Shown one piece after another: positions 26,491-35,077 of a DNA stretch of 39,714 nucleotides. A program made the position numbers and the translations under genes. Positions within the stretch are counted from its first letter, which is position 1. The number at the start of each line of letters is the position of its first letter. Under the pieces are notes generated by a model. The model was not told the origin of the DNA. It saw only the letters and a list, made by a program, of their open reading frames with translations, and ran no database searches. Source of the stretch: Phocaeicola paurosaccharolyticus JCM 15092 (GTDB taxonomy: Bacteria > Bacteroidota > Bacteroidia > Bacteroidales > Bacteroidaceae); contig NZ_BAJR01000031.1 in assembly GCF_000613805.1 (NCBI RefSeq), forward strand, positions 1 through 39,714, written 5' to 3'.

Positions 26491-27978
26491 TTATTCTAAA
26501 TTCTTTTTCAATAGACTCTTCCATCTTAAGTAAGCCTCTTCATAAGCCTCTTTATTATTCAAGTCCGGTTCAATGGTCTGCAATTTCTTAAGTGTTGCAA
26601 AGGCTTCATTATTGTCCTTGTAGAGACCTGCTCCAATACCTGCACCCTTAGCAGCACCTACAGATCCATCGGTATCATATAGATCAATCGTAGCTCCAGT
26701 TATACCTGCAAGCGTAGAGCTAAATATAGGACTCAAAAACATGTTTGCATATCCTGCATGTATCTTCTTGATATTGATACCTAAGCTCTCCATAATCTCA
26801 ATTCCATACTTAAATGAGAATACTATTCCTTCTTGGGCAGCCCTGATTATATCTTCTTTTGTATGAACATTAAAATTAACTCCATTTATAGAACAGCCGA
26901 TTTCACTATTCTCAAGCATACGCTCAGCACCATTACCAAATGGCAAAATGGAGATTCCATTGCTACCAATAGAAGATTTTGCAGCTAGTAAGTTCATATC
27001 ATTATACGAGATTCCTTCTGGGGCAATGTTATGCTTAATCCATGAGTTAAGAATGCCTGTGCCATTTATACACAGCAGAACGCCCAAACGTGTTTGGTCA
27101 ATAGAGTGGTTAACATGGGCAAAATTATTAACCCTAGATTTATTATCATAGTTTATCGTACCATTCACTCCATAAACTACACCTGAAGTTCCAGCTGTAG
27201 AAGCGATCTCACCTGGATTAAAGACATTGAGAGACAAAGCATTATTAGGTTGATCTCCTGCTCTATATGTAATAGGAGTACCTTCACATAAACCTAACTC
27301 TTGTGCAGCCCATGCATTTACTCTACCCTGTTCTGAGAAAGTCGGCTTAATTTCTGGAATAAAAGAACTATCAAATCCATAATATTTCATTATAATATCA
27401 GCAATCTTATTCTCTTTAAAATCCCAAAACATTCCTTCTGACAAACCAGATACAGTAGTACATATTTCACCGGAAAGCATCATAGCAATATAATCGCCAG
27501 GAAGCATTACCTTATATATCTTATCATATATTTCAGGTTCATTTTCCTTCACCCATGCTAATTTAGAAGCTGTAAAGTTTCCAGGAGAATTTAATAGGTG
27601 ATTCAAACATACATCCTCCCCTATAGTTTGGAATGCATTCTGTCCATAAGGAACAGCCCTAGAATCACACCAGATTATTGCTGGACGCAATACTTTTTTA
27701 TCCTTATCAACACAAACCAATCCATGCATCTGATATGAAATACCAATGGCTTTTATCTCCTTAGAATCAACGCCACTCTGAGTCATAACAGCCTTTGTAG
27801 ACATTTTTAGATACTCAAACCAATTTTTTGGATCTTGTTCTGCCCATCCCTTTTTAACAGCAATAATAGGGGCTTCATTTTTAGGATAAAATGCAGATGC
27901 AATATTTTTTCCCGTATTTACATCAACAAGACTCGCCTTAACAGACGAACTTCCTATGTCATAACCTAATAAATACAT
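26491..27978 (-). CDS. xylB: Xylulokinase (FGGY family)
   Basis: XylB phosphorylates D-xylulose to xylulose 5-phosphate for the pentose phosphate pathway. It has 495 residues, in the family range. The N-terminal nucleotide-binding fold opens with LLGYDIGSSSVKASLVD, followed by GWAEQDP (near 65-71), IGISYQMHGLVCVD and the catalytic region RPAIIWCDSRA. Near residues 240-265 lies YRAGDQPNNALSLNVFNPGE, and the C-terminal half has STAGTSGVVYG and a glycine-rich nucleotide-binding loop (GSVGAAKGAGIGAG). It lies between the Nudix regulator (18-base gap) and xylA in one operon. Confidence 0.94.
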   Translation of the reverse strand: MYLLGYDIGSSSVKASLVDVNTGKNIASAFYPKNEAPIIAVKKGWAEQDPKNWFEYLKMSTKAVMTQSGVDSKEIKAIGISYQMHGLVCVDKDKKVLRPAIIWCDSRAVPYGQNAFQTIGEDVCLNHLLNSPGNFTASKLAWVKENEPEIYDKIYKVMLPGDYIAMMLSGEICTTVSGLSEGMFWDFKENKIADIIMKYYGFDSSFIPEIKPTFSEQGRVNAWAAQELGLCEGTPITYRAGDQPNNALSLNVFNPGEIASTAGTSGVVYGVNGTINYDNKSRVNNFAHVNHSIDQTRLGVLLCINGTGILNSWIKHNIAPEGISYNDMNLLAAKSSIGSNGISILPFGNGAERMLENSEIGCSINGVNFNVHTKEDIIRAAQEGIVFSFKYGIEIMESLGINIKKIHAGYANMFLSPIFSSTLAGITGATIDLYDTDGSVGAAKGAGIGAGLYKDNNEAFATLKKLQTIEPDLNNKEAYEEAYLRWKSLLKKNLE

Positions 27979-27996
27979 ATTTATTTAATTTAATGA

Positions 27997-28728
27997 TTAA
28001 CGTCCTGATTTATTATATATAGCTCTATCAAATTTAAATAGCCTAGCAGCCCTATGACTAACATTAACCTGCTTCTCATCCAATGGAACAACATACTGCA
28101 TTTGAGTTACTTTTTTATGAAAATTTCTAACGTCATATTCTTTATCATAAATAAGTTCATAGAGAGTCCTTAATTGAGCTATAGTGAATTTCCTAGGTAA
28201 TAAGTCAAATATTACACAAGGTGACATCTCAACATATCTTCTTATATGTAGTATTGAATCTTTTAAAATTTGGAAATGGTCAAATGCTAAGCTGTGAACT
28301 TCATCAACTGGAACCCATTCAGCATCAAATTTGTCTGAAAGATTAGAAAGATTCCTACTCATCTTCAACAATGATAAATATGCTATAGTAACAATTCTAT
28401 CTATCTTCAAGCTGTCCAATTTATGAAACCTCTCTAACCATAATACATCTTTAGGATTACGGGTCCTATCTTTCGACCCATAGGCTTTAAACTGGCTCAT
28501 CTTTACATTCTTCAAGCCGGATAGCTCACTAAGTACTCTCTTGGCAGCCTCATCAAGGTTCTCGTCATCATAGATTAGACTTCCTGGAAGCTTCATATTG
28601 TTATACTTATCATTTTCGCCACCATCCATCTGGCGAACAAGTAAAACTTTAAATTTATCTTTATCAAAACCAATCAGCACACAGTCAACAGACACATGTA
28701 GATTAATGTTCTCGTTTTGGTTTCCCAT
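27997..28728 (-). CDS. Nudix-type transcription regulator of xylose genes
   Basis: This 243-residue protein joins an N-terminal Nudix fold (about 8-150) to a C-terminal winged-helix domain (about 165-235), the layout of Bacteroidetes sugar regulators of the NrtR/AraR kind. The Nudix box is broken: after PGS at 48-50 it reads R64-V-L-S-E-L-S-G71 where a hydrolase has R-E-x-x-E-E-x-G, and a residue is inserted before it. So it probably binds a sugar or sugar phosphate without cleaving it. The DNA-binding part has FTIAQLRTLYELIYDKEYDV and FHKKVTQMQYVVPL. It heads the operon with xylB and xylA and probably controls it. The specific ligand, xylose or xylulose phosphate, is inferred from position. 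Confidence 0.88.
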   Translation of the reverse strand: MGNQNENINLHVSVDCVLIGFDKDKFKVLLVRQMDGGENDKYNNMKLPGSLIYDDENLDEAAKRVLSELSGLKNVKMSQFKAYGSKDRTRNPKDVLWLERFHKLDSLKIDRIVTIAYLSLLKMSRNLSNLSDKFDAEWVPVDEVHSLAFDHFQILKDSILHIRRYVEMSPCVIFDLLPRKFTIAQLRTLYELIYDKEYDVRNFHKKVTQMQYVVPLDEKQVNVSHRAARLFKFDRAIYNKSGR

Positions 28729-28747
28729 AATATTATTATTTACGCTG

Positions 28748-28776
28748 CAAATATAAATACTTTTTCATAAATACAA
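28748..28776 (-). promoter_or_regulatory. Xylose operon promoter
   Basis: TTG (28776 to 28774, minus) is followed after 18 bases by TATATTTG (28755 to 28748), a perfect TAnnTTTG box. The predicted start near 28741 is 13 bases ahead of the regulator's ATG. It is one of the best promoter matches in the window. Confidence 0.65.
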
Positions 28777-28800
28777 CATCTAACAATACGTTTTTTGCTA

Positions 28801-28812
28801 TGTTTTAAAACA
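28801..28812. promoter_or_regulatory. Palindrome upstream of the xylose promoter
   Basis: TGTTTTAAAACA is a perfect 12-bp palindrome 24 bases upstream of the -33 element of the xylose operon. It could be an operator for the Nudix regulator. Its simple AT composition makes chance occurrence possible. Confidence 0.3.
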
Positions 28813-29042
28813 CTTGTTTTCAATCTTGTACATATCATACTTTATACATTATCAATGCTCCAACTTATCTTATTATTTACAATTAGTGCCTAATCCTCTC
28901 ATTTACTGAATACATATTATTAGTTACCATATCAAAAAGAGCTTAAGAAAACAAAAAAAAGTAATTAAGAAATAAAAAAAATAATTTATGCGCAGAGTAT
29001 TAAAAAACATTAGTTTATAGTATGATAAATACATTTTTTACT

Positions 29043-29050
29043 TATTTTTG
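29043..29050 (+). promoter_or_regulatory. -7 box of the exopolysaccharide locus
   Basis: TATTTTTG matches TAnnTTTG exactly and predicts a start near 29057, about 19 bases before the ATG at 29076. No convincing -33 TTG is at the right distance. It lies inside the longer open frame beginning at 29022, which supports the shorter start. Confidence 0.5.
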
Positions 29051-29075
29051 CCTTACAGACAAAGTTTTAATAAAT

Positions 29076-29441
29076 ATGAAAAAGAGGATCCTTATATTAG
29101 ATGATAAAGAGACTATAGCTAAAGTCTTGTCCATATATTTAAGAAATGACTACGATTGTGTTTGGCTTCCTGATGGAGTACAAGGAATGAAATGGCTTCA
29201 AGAAGGCAATATTCCAGATTTAATTATCACTGATATTAGAATGCCTGAAATGAGAGGAGACGATTTCCTTAATTGGATAAAAAGTAACGAGCTATTCAAA
29301 CAGATACCAGTAATAATTCTAAGTAGTGAAGATAGCACTAGTGAAAGGGTTCGTCTTTTAGAAGAGGGAGCTGAAGATTATATTGTAAAGCCATTCAACC
29401 CTATGGAACTTAAAATTAGGATTAAGAAAATTATTGATTAA
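29076..29441 (+). CDS. Stand-alone receiver (CheY-like) response regulator
   Basis: This is a single receiver domain of 121 residues with no output domain. All key residues are present: the acidic pair D9-D10 in ILILDDKE, the phosphorylated Asp53 in LIITDIRMPEMRG, the Ser of VIILSSEDS and the Lys of YIVKPFNP. It should therefore be phosphorylated by a histidine kinase that is not in the window. The start is the ATG at 29076 (MKKRILILDD), because the frame from 29022 includes the promoter box. It lies 3 bases ahead of a sugar transferase that begins with a degenerate receiver, so the two probably act together to control the first step of polysaccharide synthesis. Confidence 0.93.
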   Translation: MKKRILILDDKETIAKVLSIYLRNDYDCVWLPDGVQGMKWLQEGNIPDLIITDIRMPEMRGDDFLNWIKSNELFKQIPVIILSSEDSTSERVRLLEEGAEDYIVKPFNPMELKIRIKKIID

Positions 29442-29444
29442 AAG

Positions 29445-30674
29445 ATGACAAACCTTTTATATATCGGTAAGAACAAAAGTTTCTTATCCAATATTGGAAG
29501 ACTTGAAAATGTACAAATGATTTACGCCCTGAATTATCAGGACGCAATTTTCATTTGTCTTAACCTTAAAGTACATGAAAACGTTGTTATTCTTTTTGAA
29601 AAAGGGGAATTGAGTTATGATATCAATAATATTCTATCCTTCAGAAAAAAGTTTCATCAAGCATATATAATGCTCATTACTGATAATTTATATAGTGAAG
29701 AGAGAACCGCTTATCTTAAAAGTGGGATAAATGATACTATATATCCATCAATCTCAAAAAATGATCTTATATACAAACTGAACCTTATAAAAAAACGTCA
29801 GGATGTACTATATCAGAAAACCAAAAAGAGCAAGGATGATAAAAAGATATTCAAACTTCCAATATGGAAACGAATCTTTGACCTCATTTTTGGTACTTTA
29901 CTTATAATTATACTATCTCCAATTCTTTTTTTGACCGCATTAGCAATTAAGATTGAGAGTAAAGGTCCGATAATATATTCGGCTCCAAGAGTCGGATCAA
30001 ATTACACAATTTTTAGTTTCTTTAAATTCCGCTCAATGTATATTGATGCAGATAAGAGATTGGACGATTTGTCTCACCTAAACCAATACTCTGTACAAAA
30101 TCAAGTGGCAGGTACTATAACTCCTAAAGAGTTTTCTGTTGAAGAACTAGGAGATATGACTTTTGGCGATGGTGGTATGATTTTTGATGATGATGGAGTA
30201 GTAATTGGTGATGATATATTAAATATTGATAAAGATATCTCTATATTAGTCTCAGATGATTGTATATTGCCAGAGAATATGGTCGGTGAGATAACAAGTA
30301 ATAAGAATCCTTTTATTAAAATTGCAAATGATCCTCGTGTAACTAAAGTTGGAAGGATTATTCGTAAATTAAGTATAGATGAGTTACCACAGTTATTTAA
30401 TGTCCTTAAAGGTGACATGTCTATAGTTGGGAATCGACCACTTCCTCTATATGAAGCAGAAAAGCTTACTAATGATGAAAGTATAGATCGTTTTCTAGCT
30501 CCAGCAGGGATGACTGGACTTTGGCAAGTTGAAAAAAGAGGTGATGATTGTAAATTATCATCTATAGAAAGAAAAGAGTTGGATTTGAAATATGGTCGCA
30601 ATTTCTCTTTATGGCTTGACATTAAAATTTTATTCAAAACACTAACAGCATTTGTCCAAAAAGGTAATGTTTAA
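29445..30674 (+). CDS. Initiating sugar-phosphate transferase fused to a degenerate receiver
   Basis: The C-terminal part is a bacterial sugar transferase (polyprenyl-phosphate hexose-1-phosphate transferase), which loads the first sugar on undecaprenyl phosphate. It shows KRIFDLIFG and a re-entrant hydrophobic helix (about 145-170), IESKGPIIY, GSNYTIFSFFKFRSM (near 185-198), NDPRVTKVGRIIRKLSIDELPQ, GDMSIVGNRPLP and GMTGLWQV. The first 120 residues resemble a receiver fold but lack the acidic pair, the phosphorylated Asp (VVILFEKG instead) and the Lys (NDTIYPSI instead of a KP motif). An acidic Gly/Asp-rich insert of about 75 residues (about 210-285) separates FRSM from the NDPRV motif. It follows the stand-alone receiver by 3 bases. 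The 409-residue length reflects both additions. Confidence 0.9.
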   Translation: MTNLLYIGKNKSFLSNIGRLENVQMIYALNYQDAIFICLNLKVHENVVILFEKGELSYDINNILSFRKKFHQAYIMLITDNLYSEERTAYLKSGINDTIYPSISKNDLIYKLNLIKKRQDVLYQKTKKSKDDKKIFKLPIWKRIFDLIFGTLLIIILSPILFLTALAIKIESKGPIIYSAPRVGSNYTIFSFFKFRSMYIDADKRLDDLSHLNQYSVQNQVAGTITPKEFSVEELGDMTFGDGGMIFDDDGVVIGDDILNIDKDISILVSDDCILPENMVGEITSNKNPFIKIANDPRVTKVGRIIRKLSIDELPQLFNVLKGDMSIVGNRPLPLYEAEKLTNDESIDRFLAPAGMTGLWQVEKRGDDCKLSSIERKELDLKYGRNFSLWLDIKILFKTLTAFVQKGNV

Positions 30675-30685
30675 AACATGTATTT

Positions 30686-31489
30686 ATGAACAAATTAAAA
30701 TATTACATACTATTTAGCCTATGTTCTTTTTCATGTCTCAATCTTTTAGCAAAGGGAGACAACAATAAAGTAATTCAAGAGGCTCCTAAGACAGATATAA
30801 TAGTTCAGTCTAAGAATAACACCATTAGTGATTCTATTAGTGATGATTCATTTAAGTTACCACCCTTAAGTGTGTTATTTGAAAATGCCCGTAACAATCC
30901 TAGTGTTTCTATATTGGAAAAAGATAGACAACTTCAGAAAAAGTTACTTACTAAAGAGAAGAAAGCCTGGATGAATTTTTTTTCAGCCAGAGCTGGATAT
31001 TCGCATGGCGTTACAGATAATTATGGTACTCAAACTGATGTTTTAACACCCATATTTTATCAATATACAGGTATAGAACAAAATTACTGGAATGTTGGAG
31101 GTAATGTTAATATACCAATTGAGGAGTTATTTGATTTAAAAGGAAAAGTCAATAGACAAAAAATACTTCTAGAAAAAGCTGAGTTAACTAAAGATCAAGC
31201 ATTTGACCTTCTTAAGCAACAGATAATTCATATTTACGTTAATATAGAATCAAATATTGAATTATTAAAAGAAACTTCGCAAATTTTGGCGCTTTACCAA
31301 GGAGCTGCTTTAGAAGCAGAAGAAGAATATAGACATAAAAGAAATAATATTAGCGCTGTAGCTCTTGTGAAAGAACAAGAGTGTAATACTAAAGCTAAAT
31401 ATGAAAATATTCGTTCTAATATCAGAGAACAGATACTAGTACTAGAAATTCTTTCTAAAACAGACATTTTACCTCAGACTAATTTTTAG
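30686..31489 (+). CDS. Half-length TolC-family-like envelope protein
   Basis: The protein has 267 residues with a signal peptide of about 22 (MNKLKYYILFSLCSFSCLNL). It resembles the N-terminal half of TolC-type outer-membrane factors: LPPLSVLFENARNNPSV near residues 54-70, a following long helix (RQLQKKLLTKEKKAWMNFF), a strand region with GYSHGVTDNYG and YWNVGGNVNIPI, then long coiled helices to the end. TolC proteins are about twice this length, with two such repeats. It lies between the sugar transferase and the Wzz-like gene (gap of 3 bases to the latter), so a role in polysaccharide export across the outer membrane is likely. No Wza-type lipoprotein is in the locus. Confidence 0.75.
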   Translation: MNKLKYYILFSLCSFSCLNLLAKGDNNKVIQEAPKTDIIVQSKNNTISDSISDDSFKLPPLSVLFENARNNPSVSILEKDRQLQKKLLTKEKKAWMNFFSARAGYSHGVTDNYGTQTDVLTPIFYQYTGIEQNYWNVGGNVNIPIEELFDLKGKVNRQKILLEKAELTKDQAFDLLKQQIIHIYVNIESNIELLKETSQILALYQGAALEAEEEYRHKRNNISAVALVKEQECNTKAKYENIRSNIREQILVLEILSKTDILPQTNF

Positions 31490-31492
31490 AAT

Positions 31493-33637
31493 ATGGAACA
31501 ATTCAAATATATAATAAGTTTTTTCTATCGCATTCGCTGGTGGATTATTATAGTTCCAATACTAGTAGGTATTTTTGTATGGATTATTACAAGAAACACA
31601 GAAAAGAATTATGACGTAAAAACAACAATTTATACTGGAATAATTTCTGGTTATAATGTTGACCAATCTGATTACAAAAATGCGAATGTGCATCTAAGTA
31701 ACCTAATAAATATTATTACTACAGAACGAACATTAAAAGCTGTCTCATTAAAACTTCTTACTCGTTGCCTAATTTATGGAGATGCTGAAAAAAATACTAG
31801 TTATATTACAGCAGAACACTTTAATATCCTAAATCAATCAATACCAAGAGAACTTAGGCCACTTATTGACAAGCAAGATGAAGAAAAAACATATAACCGT
31901 CTTGTTGCTTTTGAACGCCCATCAGTTAATAACTTTATTTACCAATTATTAAATTACAATAATCCATATTTTAGTATAGCTTCACTAAGTGAAAAAATAA
32001 AAGTATCTCAATTAGGGAATAGTGATATGATTGAGATAGGTTATAGTGCCAACGACCCAGGTATCACTTATAACACACTTGACATTTTAAATGAAGAATT
32101 TGTTAAACAATATCGAGAACTTAGGTATGGAGAGACCAATAATGTTATTCAATTCTTCCGTGAGGAGTTGGCAAGATTAGGATCACAGTTGACATCTGCA
32201 GAGGATTCACTTATAGAATACAATATTGAACATCGTATTATTAACTTTGAGGAGCAGACTAAACAGGTTACAATTCTAGATGCTGCACAAAGGGTGACTG
32301 ATAATGATTTACTTATTAATAGTACTACCTCTTCAGCATTAACAAACTTTTACGAAAACAAGTTAGGTGAAGTAGCAAAAAGGATAAAAAACAGTAATGA
32401 GTTTCTAGATAATATAAATCGCCTGTCTACTATTAACAACGATTTGTATTCTAGATCATTAACCAATAACACTGGATATTATGATAAATTAAATAGAGAA
32501 AGAGATAAGACAGAAGAAAACATGTCAAATATTGCAAAAAAAATATCTTCTGTTAATTCCACAACTGATAATATTCCCTCTGAAACATTAGTAGATAAAT
32601 GGCTAGAACAAGTAGTTCTCAATGAGAAAACAAAATCACAGATGCAAGCTCAGAATATAATGAGGGAGAAATTAGATGAAGACTTTGTATATTACTCACC
32701 AATTGGAGCTACATTAAATAGAAAAGAGAGAAATATTGGATTTGTTGAAAGTAACTACATGTCAATAATGGGCGCATTGAATCAAGCAATACTTAGGCAG
32801 AAAAATCTTGAGATGACTGCGGCTACTTTGAAAGTAATGAACCCACCTCTTTTTCCTTTAAACTCATCATCTAGTAACAGCAGAATGGTTGTCTTAACGT
32901 CCATGCTTGCAGCAATACTATTTATTATTGGGTATTTTTTGATAATTGAAATTTTAGATCATACTCTTAGAGATAAAACGAGAGCGGAAAGACTTACTGG
33001 TGGAGGTGTAATTGGAGCATTCCCGCAAAAGAGTTCACTTAGATACAGAAGATATAATAAGTCAATAGAGAGCATGGCTATTAAAAACCTTAGTACTAAT
33101 ATATTGCCGTATCTCTCAGGAAAGAAGCGACGTATTATTAATCTATTTAGTACTGAGCACAAAGATGGAAAGACTAATATAGCTAAAGCTCTAGAGTTTT
33201 ACTGGAATAGCATTGGATTAAATGTACGAAGAATAACTTACGAAGAAGATTTCTTAAGCGAAGATAGCGAGTATATAGAAGCAAAAAGTATAAATGATAT
33301 ATGTAAAGACATTGACGATAATGAAATTATTATTGTAGAATTCCCTATACTTAAAGATAATCCTATATCTCCTTCTATTATAAATGAGGCAAGTTTAAAT
33401 CTACTTGTCGTTAGAGCAAATAGGACTTGGAAGAATACTGACCAAAGAATTTATGATGATCTTTCACGAAAGAAAGATGATGAGGTTCCTCTCTTTATAT
33501 ATTTAACACAAGCAAATAGGAGTTGTGTAGAGGACTTTACTGGACAACTTCCTCCATATACATCTTTAAAGAACTTAGAATATAAATTATCACAATTAGG
33601 ACTTACATCGACTGATTATGTAAACAATGAAAAATAA
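31493..33637 (+). CDS. Wzz/GumC-type polysaccharide co-polymerase with degenerate kinase domain
   Basis: This 714-residue inner-membrane protein controls chain length or export of polysaccharide. TM1 lies near residues 14-33 and TM2 near 464-487, with a large periplasmic region between, mostly helical and coiled. The C-terminal cytoplasmic part (about 490-700) resembles a BY-kinase: FSTEHKDGKTNIAKAL (near 552-567) keeps GKT of Walker A. The second Asp motif (LLIDxDxR in active kinases) is replaced by IIIVEFPIL. There is no C-terminal tyrosine cluster, the end being STDYVNNEK. Kinase activity is therefore doubtful; a nucleotide-binding or purely structural role is more likely. It overlaps the Wzy-like gene by 11 bases. 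Confidence 0.88.
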   Translation: MEQFKYIISFFYRIRWWIIIVPILVGIFVWIITRNTEKNYDVKTTIYTGIISGYNVDQSDYKNANVHLSNLINIITTERTLKAVSLKLLTRCLIYGDAEKNTSYITAEHFNILNQSIPRELRPLIDKQDEEKTYNRLVAFERPSVNNFIYQLLNYNNPYFSIASLSEKIKVSQLGNSDMIEIGYSANDPGITYNTLDILNEEFVKQYRELRYGETNNVIQFFREELARLGSQLTSAEDSLIEYNIEHRIINFEEQTKQVTILDAAQRVTDNDLLINSTTSSALTNFYENKLGEVAKRIKNSNEFLDNINRLSTINNDLYSRSLTNNTGYYDKLNRERDKTEENMSNIAKKISSVNSTTDNIPSETLVDKWLEQVVLNEKTKSQMQAQNIMREKLDEDFVYYSPIGATLNRKERNIGFVESNYMSIMGALNQAILRQKNLEMTAATLKVMNPPLFPLNSSSSNSRMVVLTSMLAAILFIIGYFLIIEILDHTLRDKTRAERLTGGGVIGAFPQKSSLRYRRYNKSIESMAIKNLSTNILPYLSGKKRRIINLFSTEHKDGKTNIAKALEFYWNSIGLNVRRITYEEDFLSEDSEYIEAKSINDICKDIDDNEIIIVEFPILKDNPISPSIINEASLNLLVVRANRTWKNTDQRIYDDLSRKKDDEVPLFIYLTQANRSCVEDFTGQLPPYTSLKNLEYKLSQLGLTSTDYVNNEK

Positions 33638-35077
33638 TAATTTCATTAGTAAGATAAATTACAACCTATTAGTTGCAATAATTGGTATATCTCTATTTAT
33701 GTGTTTATCTTGCATAATAGGATACCAATCTTCTTTACTTATTGGTATTATACCAATTGTTTTACTATCTGTAGGTATTGCTTTAACTAAGTCATGGATT
33801 TCTTTAACTTTCCTCTTTCTCACCAACTATATTATTATGGGAGTGACAAGATATATTTATATTTCTATTCCTATTACTAATGTCTTTGATTTGATTTATG
33901 GTACAATTATTGCATTTATAATAATAAAACAGATATATAAACATGAAGATTTTAGCAAAGTATTAAATGTATATACAATAGTTACATTTATATGGTTATT
34001 ATATTGTACTATAAATATTGGTAATAATGTTACAGGCTCAATACATTTTGAATCATGCTTCGCACCGTTAGACCATTAGCTATATATCCATTTGTTACCT
34101 GTTTTGTAATATCTTTAAGTTGTAAAAGTCACAAATTTATTTACTACTTCCTTCTTCTTCTATCTATATTTACTATTCTTGGTGCATCAAGAGGAATTTG
34201 GCAAAAATACCATGGTTTTGATAGCACAGAGTACGAATGGCTTATGACAGTTGGAGCGAGAACACATCTAATCTATTCTGGTATAAGGTTTTTCTCTTTT
34301 TTCACAGATGCTGCTAATTTTGGTTGTAGTATGGGCTTATCTTTCGTTATTCTATTTATATCCTCAATATTCACAAAAAACAGATACTTAAAAATTCTAT
34401 TCATTTTAAGTGCTGCGTTTTCTATATGGGGATTACTGTTATCAGGTACAAGAGCAGCAATGGCTATTCCATTTGTAGGCATTGCACTATTTACAATTCT
34501 TGCTAAAAAATGGAAATATATTGCCTTATCAGCGTTTTGTCTATTTACTGCTTTTTTCATATTAAAGTTTACTACCATAGGTAATAGCAACTCTGCTATT
34601 AGAAGAATGAGAACAGCTTTTAATATTGAGGATGCATCATTTCAAGTTAGAATTGAGAATCAAAAAGCATTAAAAGCATACATGAAGGAAGCACCTTTTG
34701 GAATTGGAATAGGTGTACAGCCCTCTGATATATCTGTACAAAATAAATTTTATTTTGTATCAACCTGTGCTTCTGATTCTGATTTAGTATACATATGGAT
34801 GAGATTAGGAGTAGTTGGGCTTACAATATATCTTATTTTACAGTTTATCATATATGCATATGGAGCGTACATTATTCTATTTAAAATTAAAAATGAAGAA
34901 ATAAGAGGGCTTTTGACTGGACTACTATGTGGTTGTGCTGGTTTGTTAGTTGCTTCATATGCTAACCAAGTTAGTTTACAGTTTCCTAATGGTCTCCTAT
35001 CATTTACATGTCTCACATTAGTATTCTTAGGACCATACTTAGATAAACAATATAGTAAAGAGCATGGATGCAAATAA
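33627..35077 (+). pseudogene. Wzy/O-antigen ligase-like membrane protein, split by one-base frameshift
   Basis: The first frame (from the ATG at 33627) has several hydrophobic segments and ends at 34079 after HFESCFAPLDH. The second frame, open from before 34055 to 35077, continues the topology with TVRPLAIYPFV, a large periplasmic loop and a C-terminal hydrophobic block. Restoring one G after 34057 joins them as HFESWLRTVRPLAIYPF, giving about 483 residues. The GTRAAMAIPF motif near the middle is typical of O-antigen ligase/polymerase (PF04932) proteins. Such proteins join repeat units or attach the glycan to an acceptor; which of the two is not visible. It overlaps both neighbours (11 and 14 bases). 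The lesion fits a sequencing deletion. Confidence 0.82.

Noticed and set aside
29022..29075. Start of the receiver at 29022
   Set aside because: The added residues contain the promoter box and do not resemble a receiver; the domain starts at the ATG at 29076.
30101..30637. A 178-codon antisense frame opposite the sugar transferase
   Set aside because: It mirrors the GAT-rich acidic insert and conserved transferase motifs, reads as a Ser/Pro/Ile-rich shadow, and has no promoter or partner.
33627..35077. Two separate membrane proteins instead of one
   Set aside because: One added G fuses them into a normal-length Wzy/ligase-type protein, and neither half alone has complete topology.
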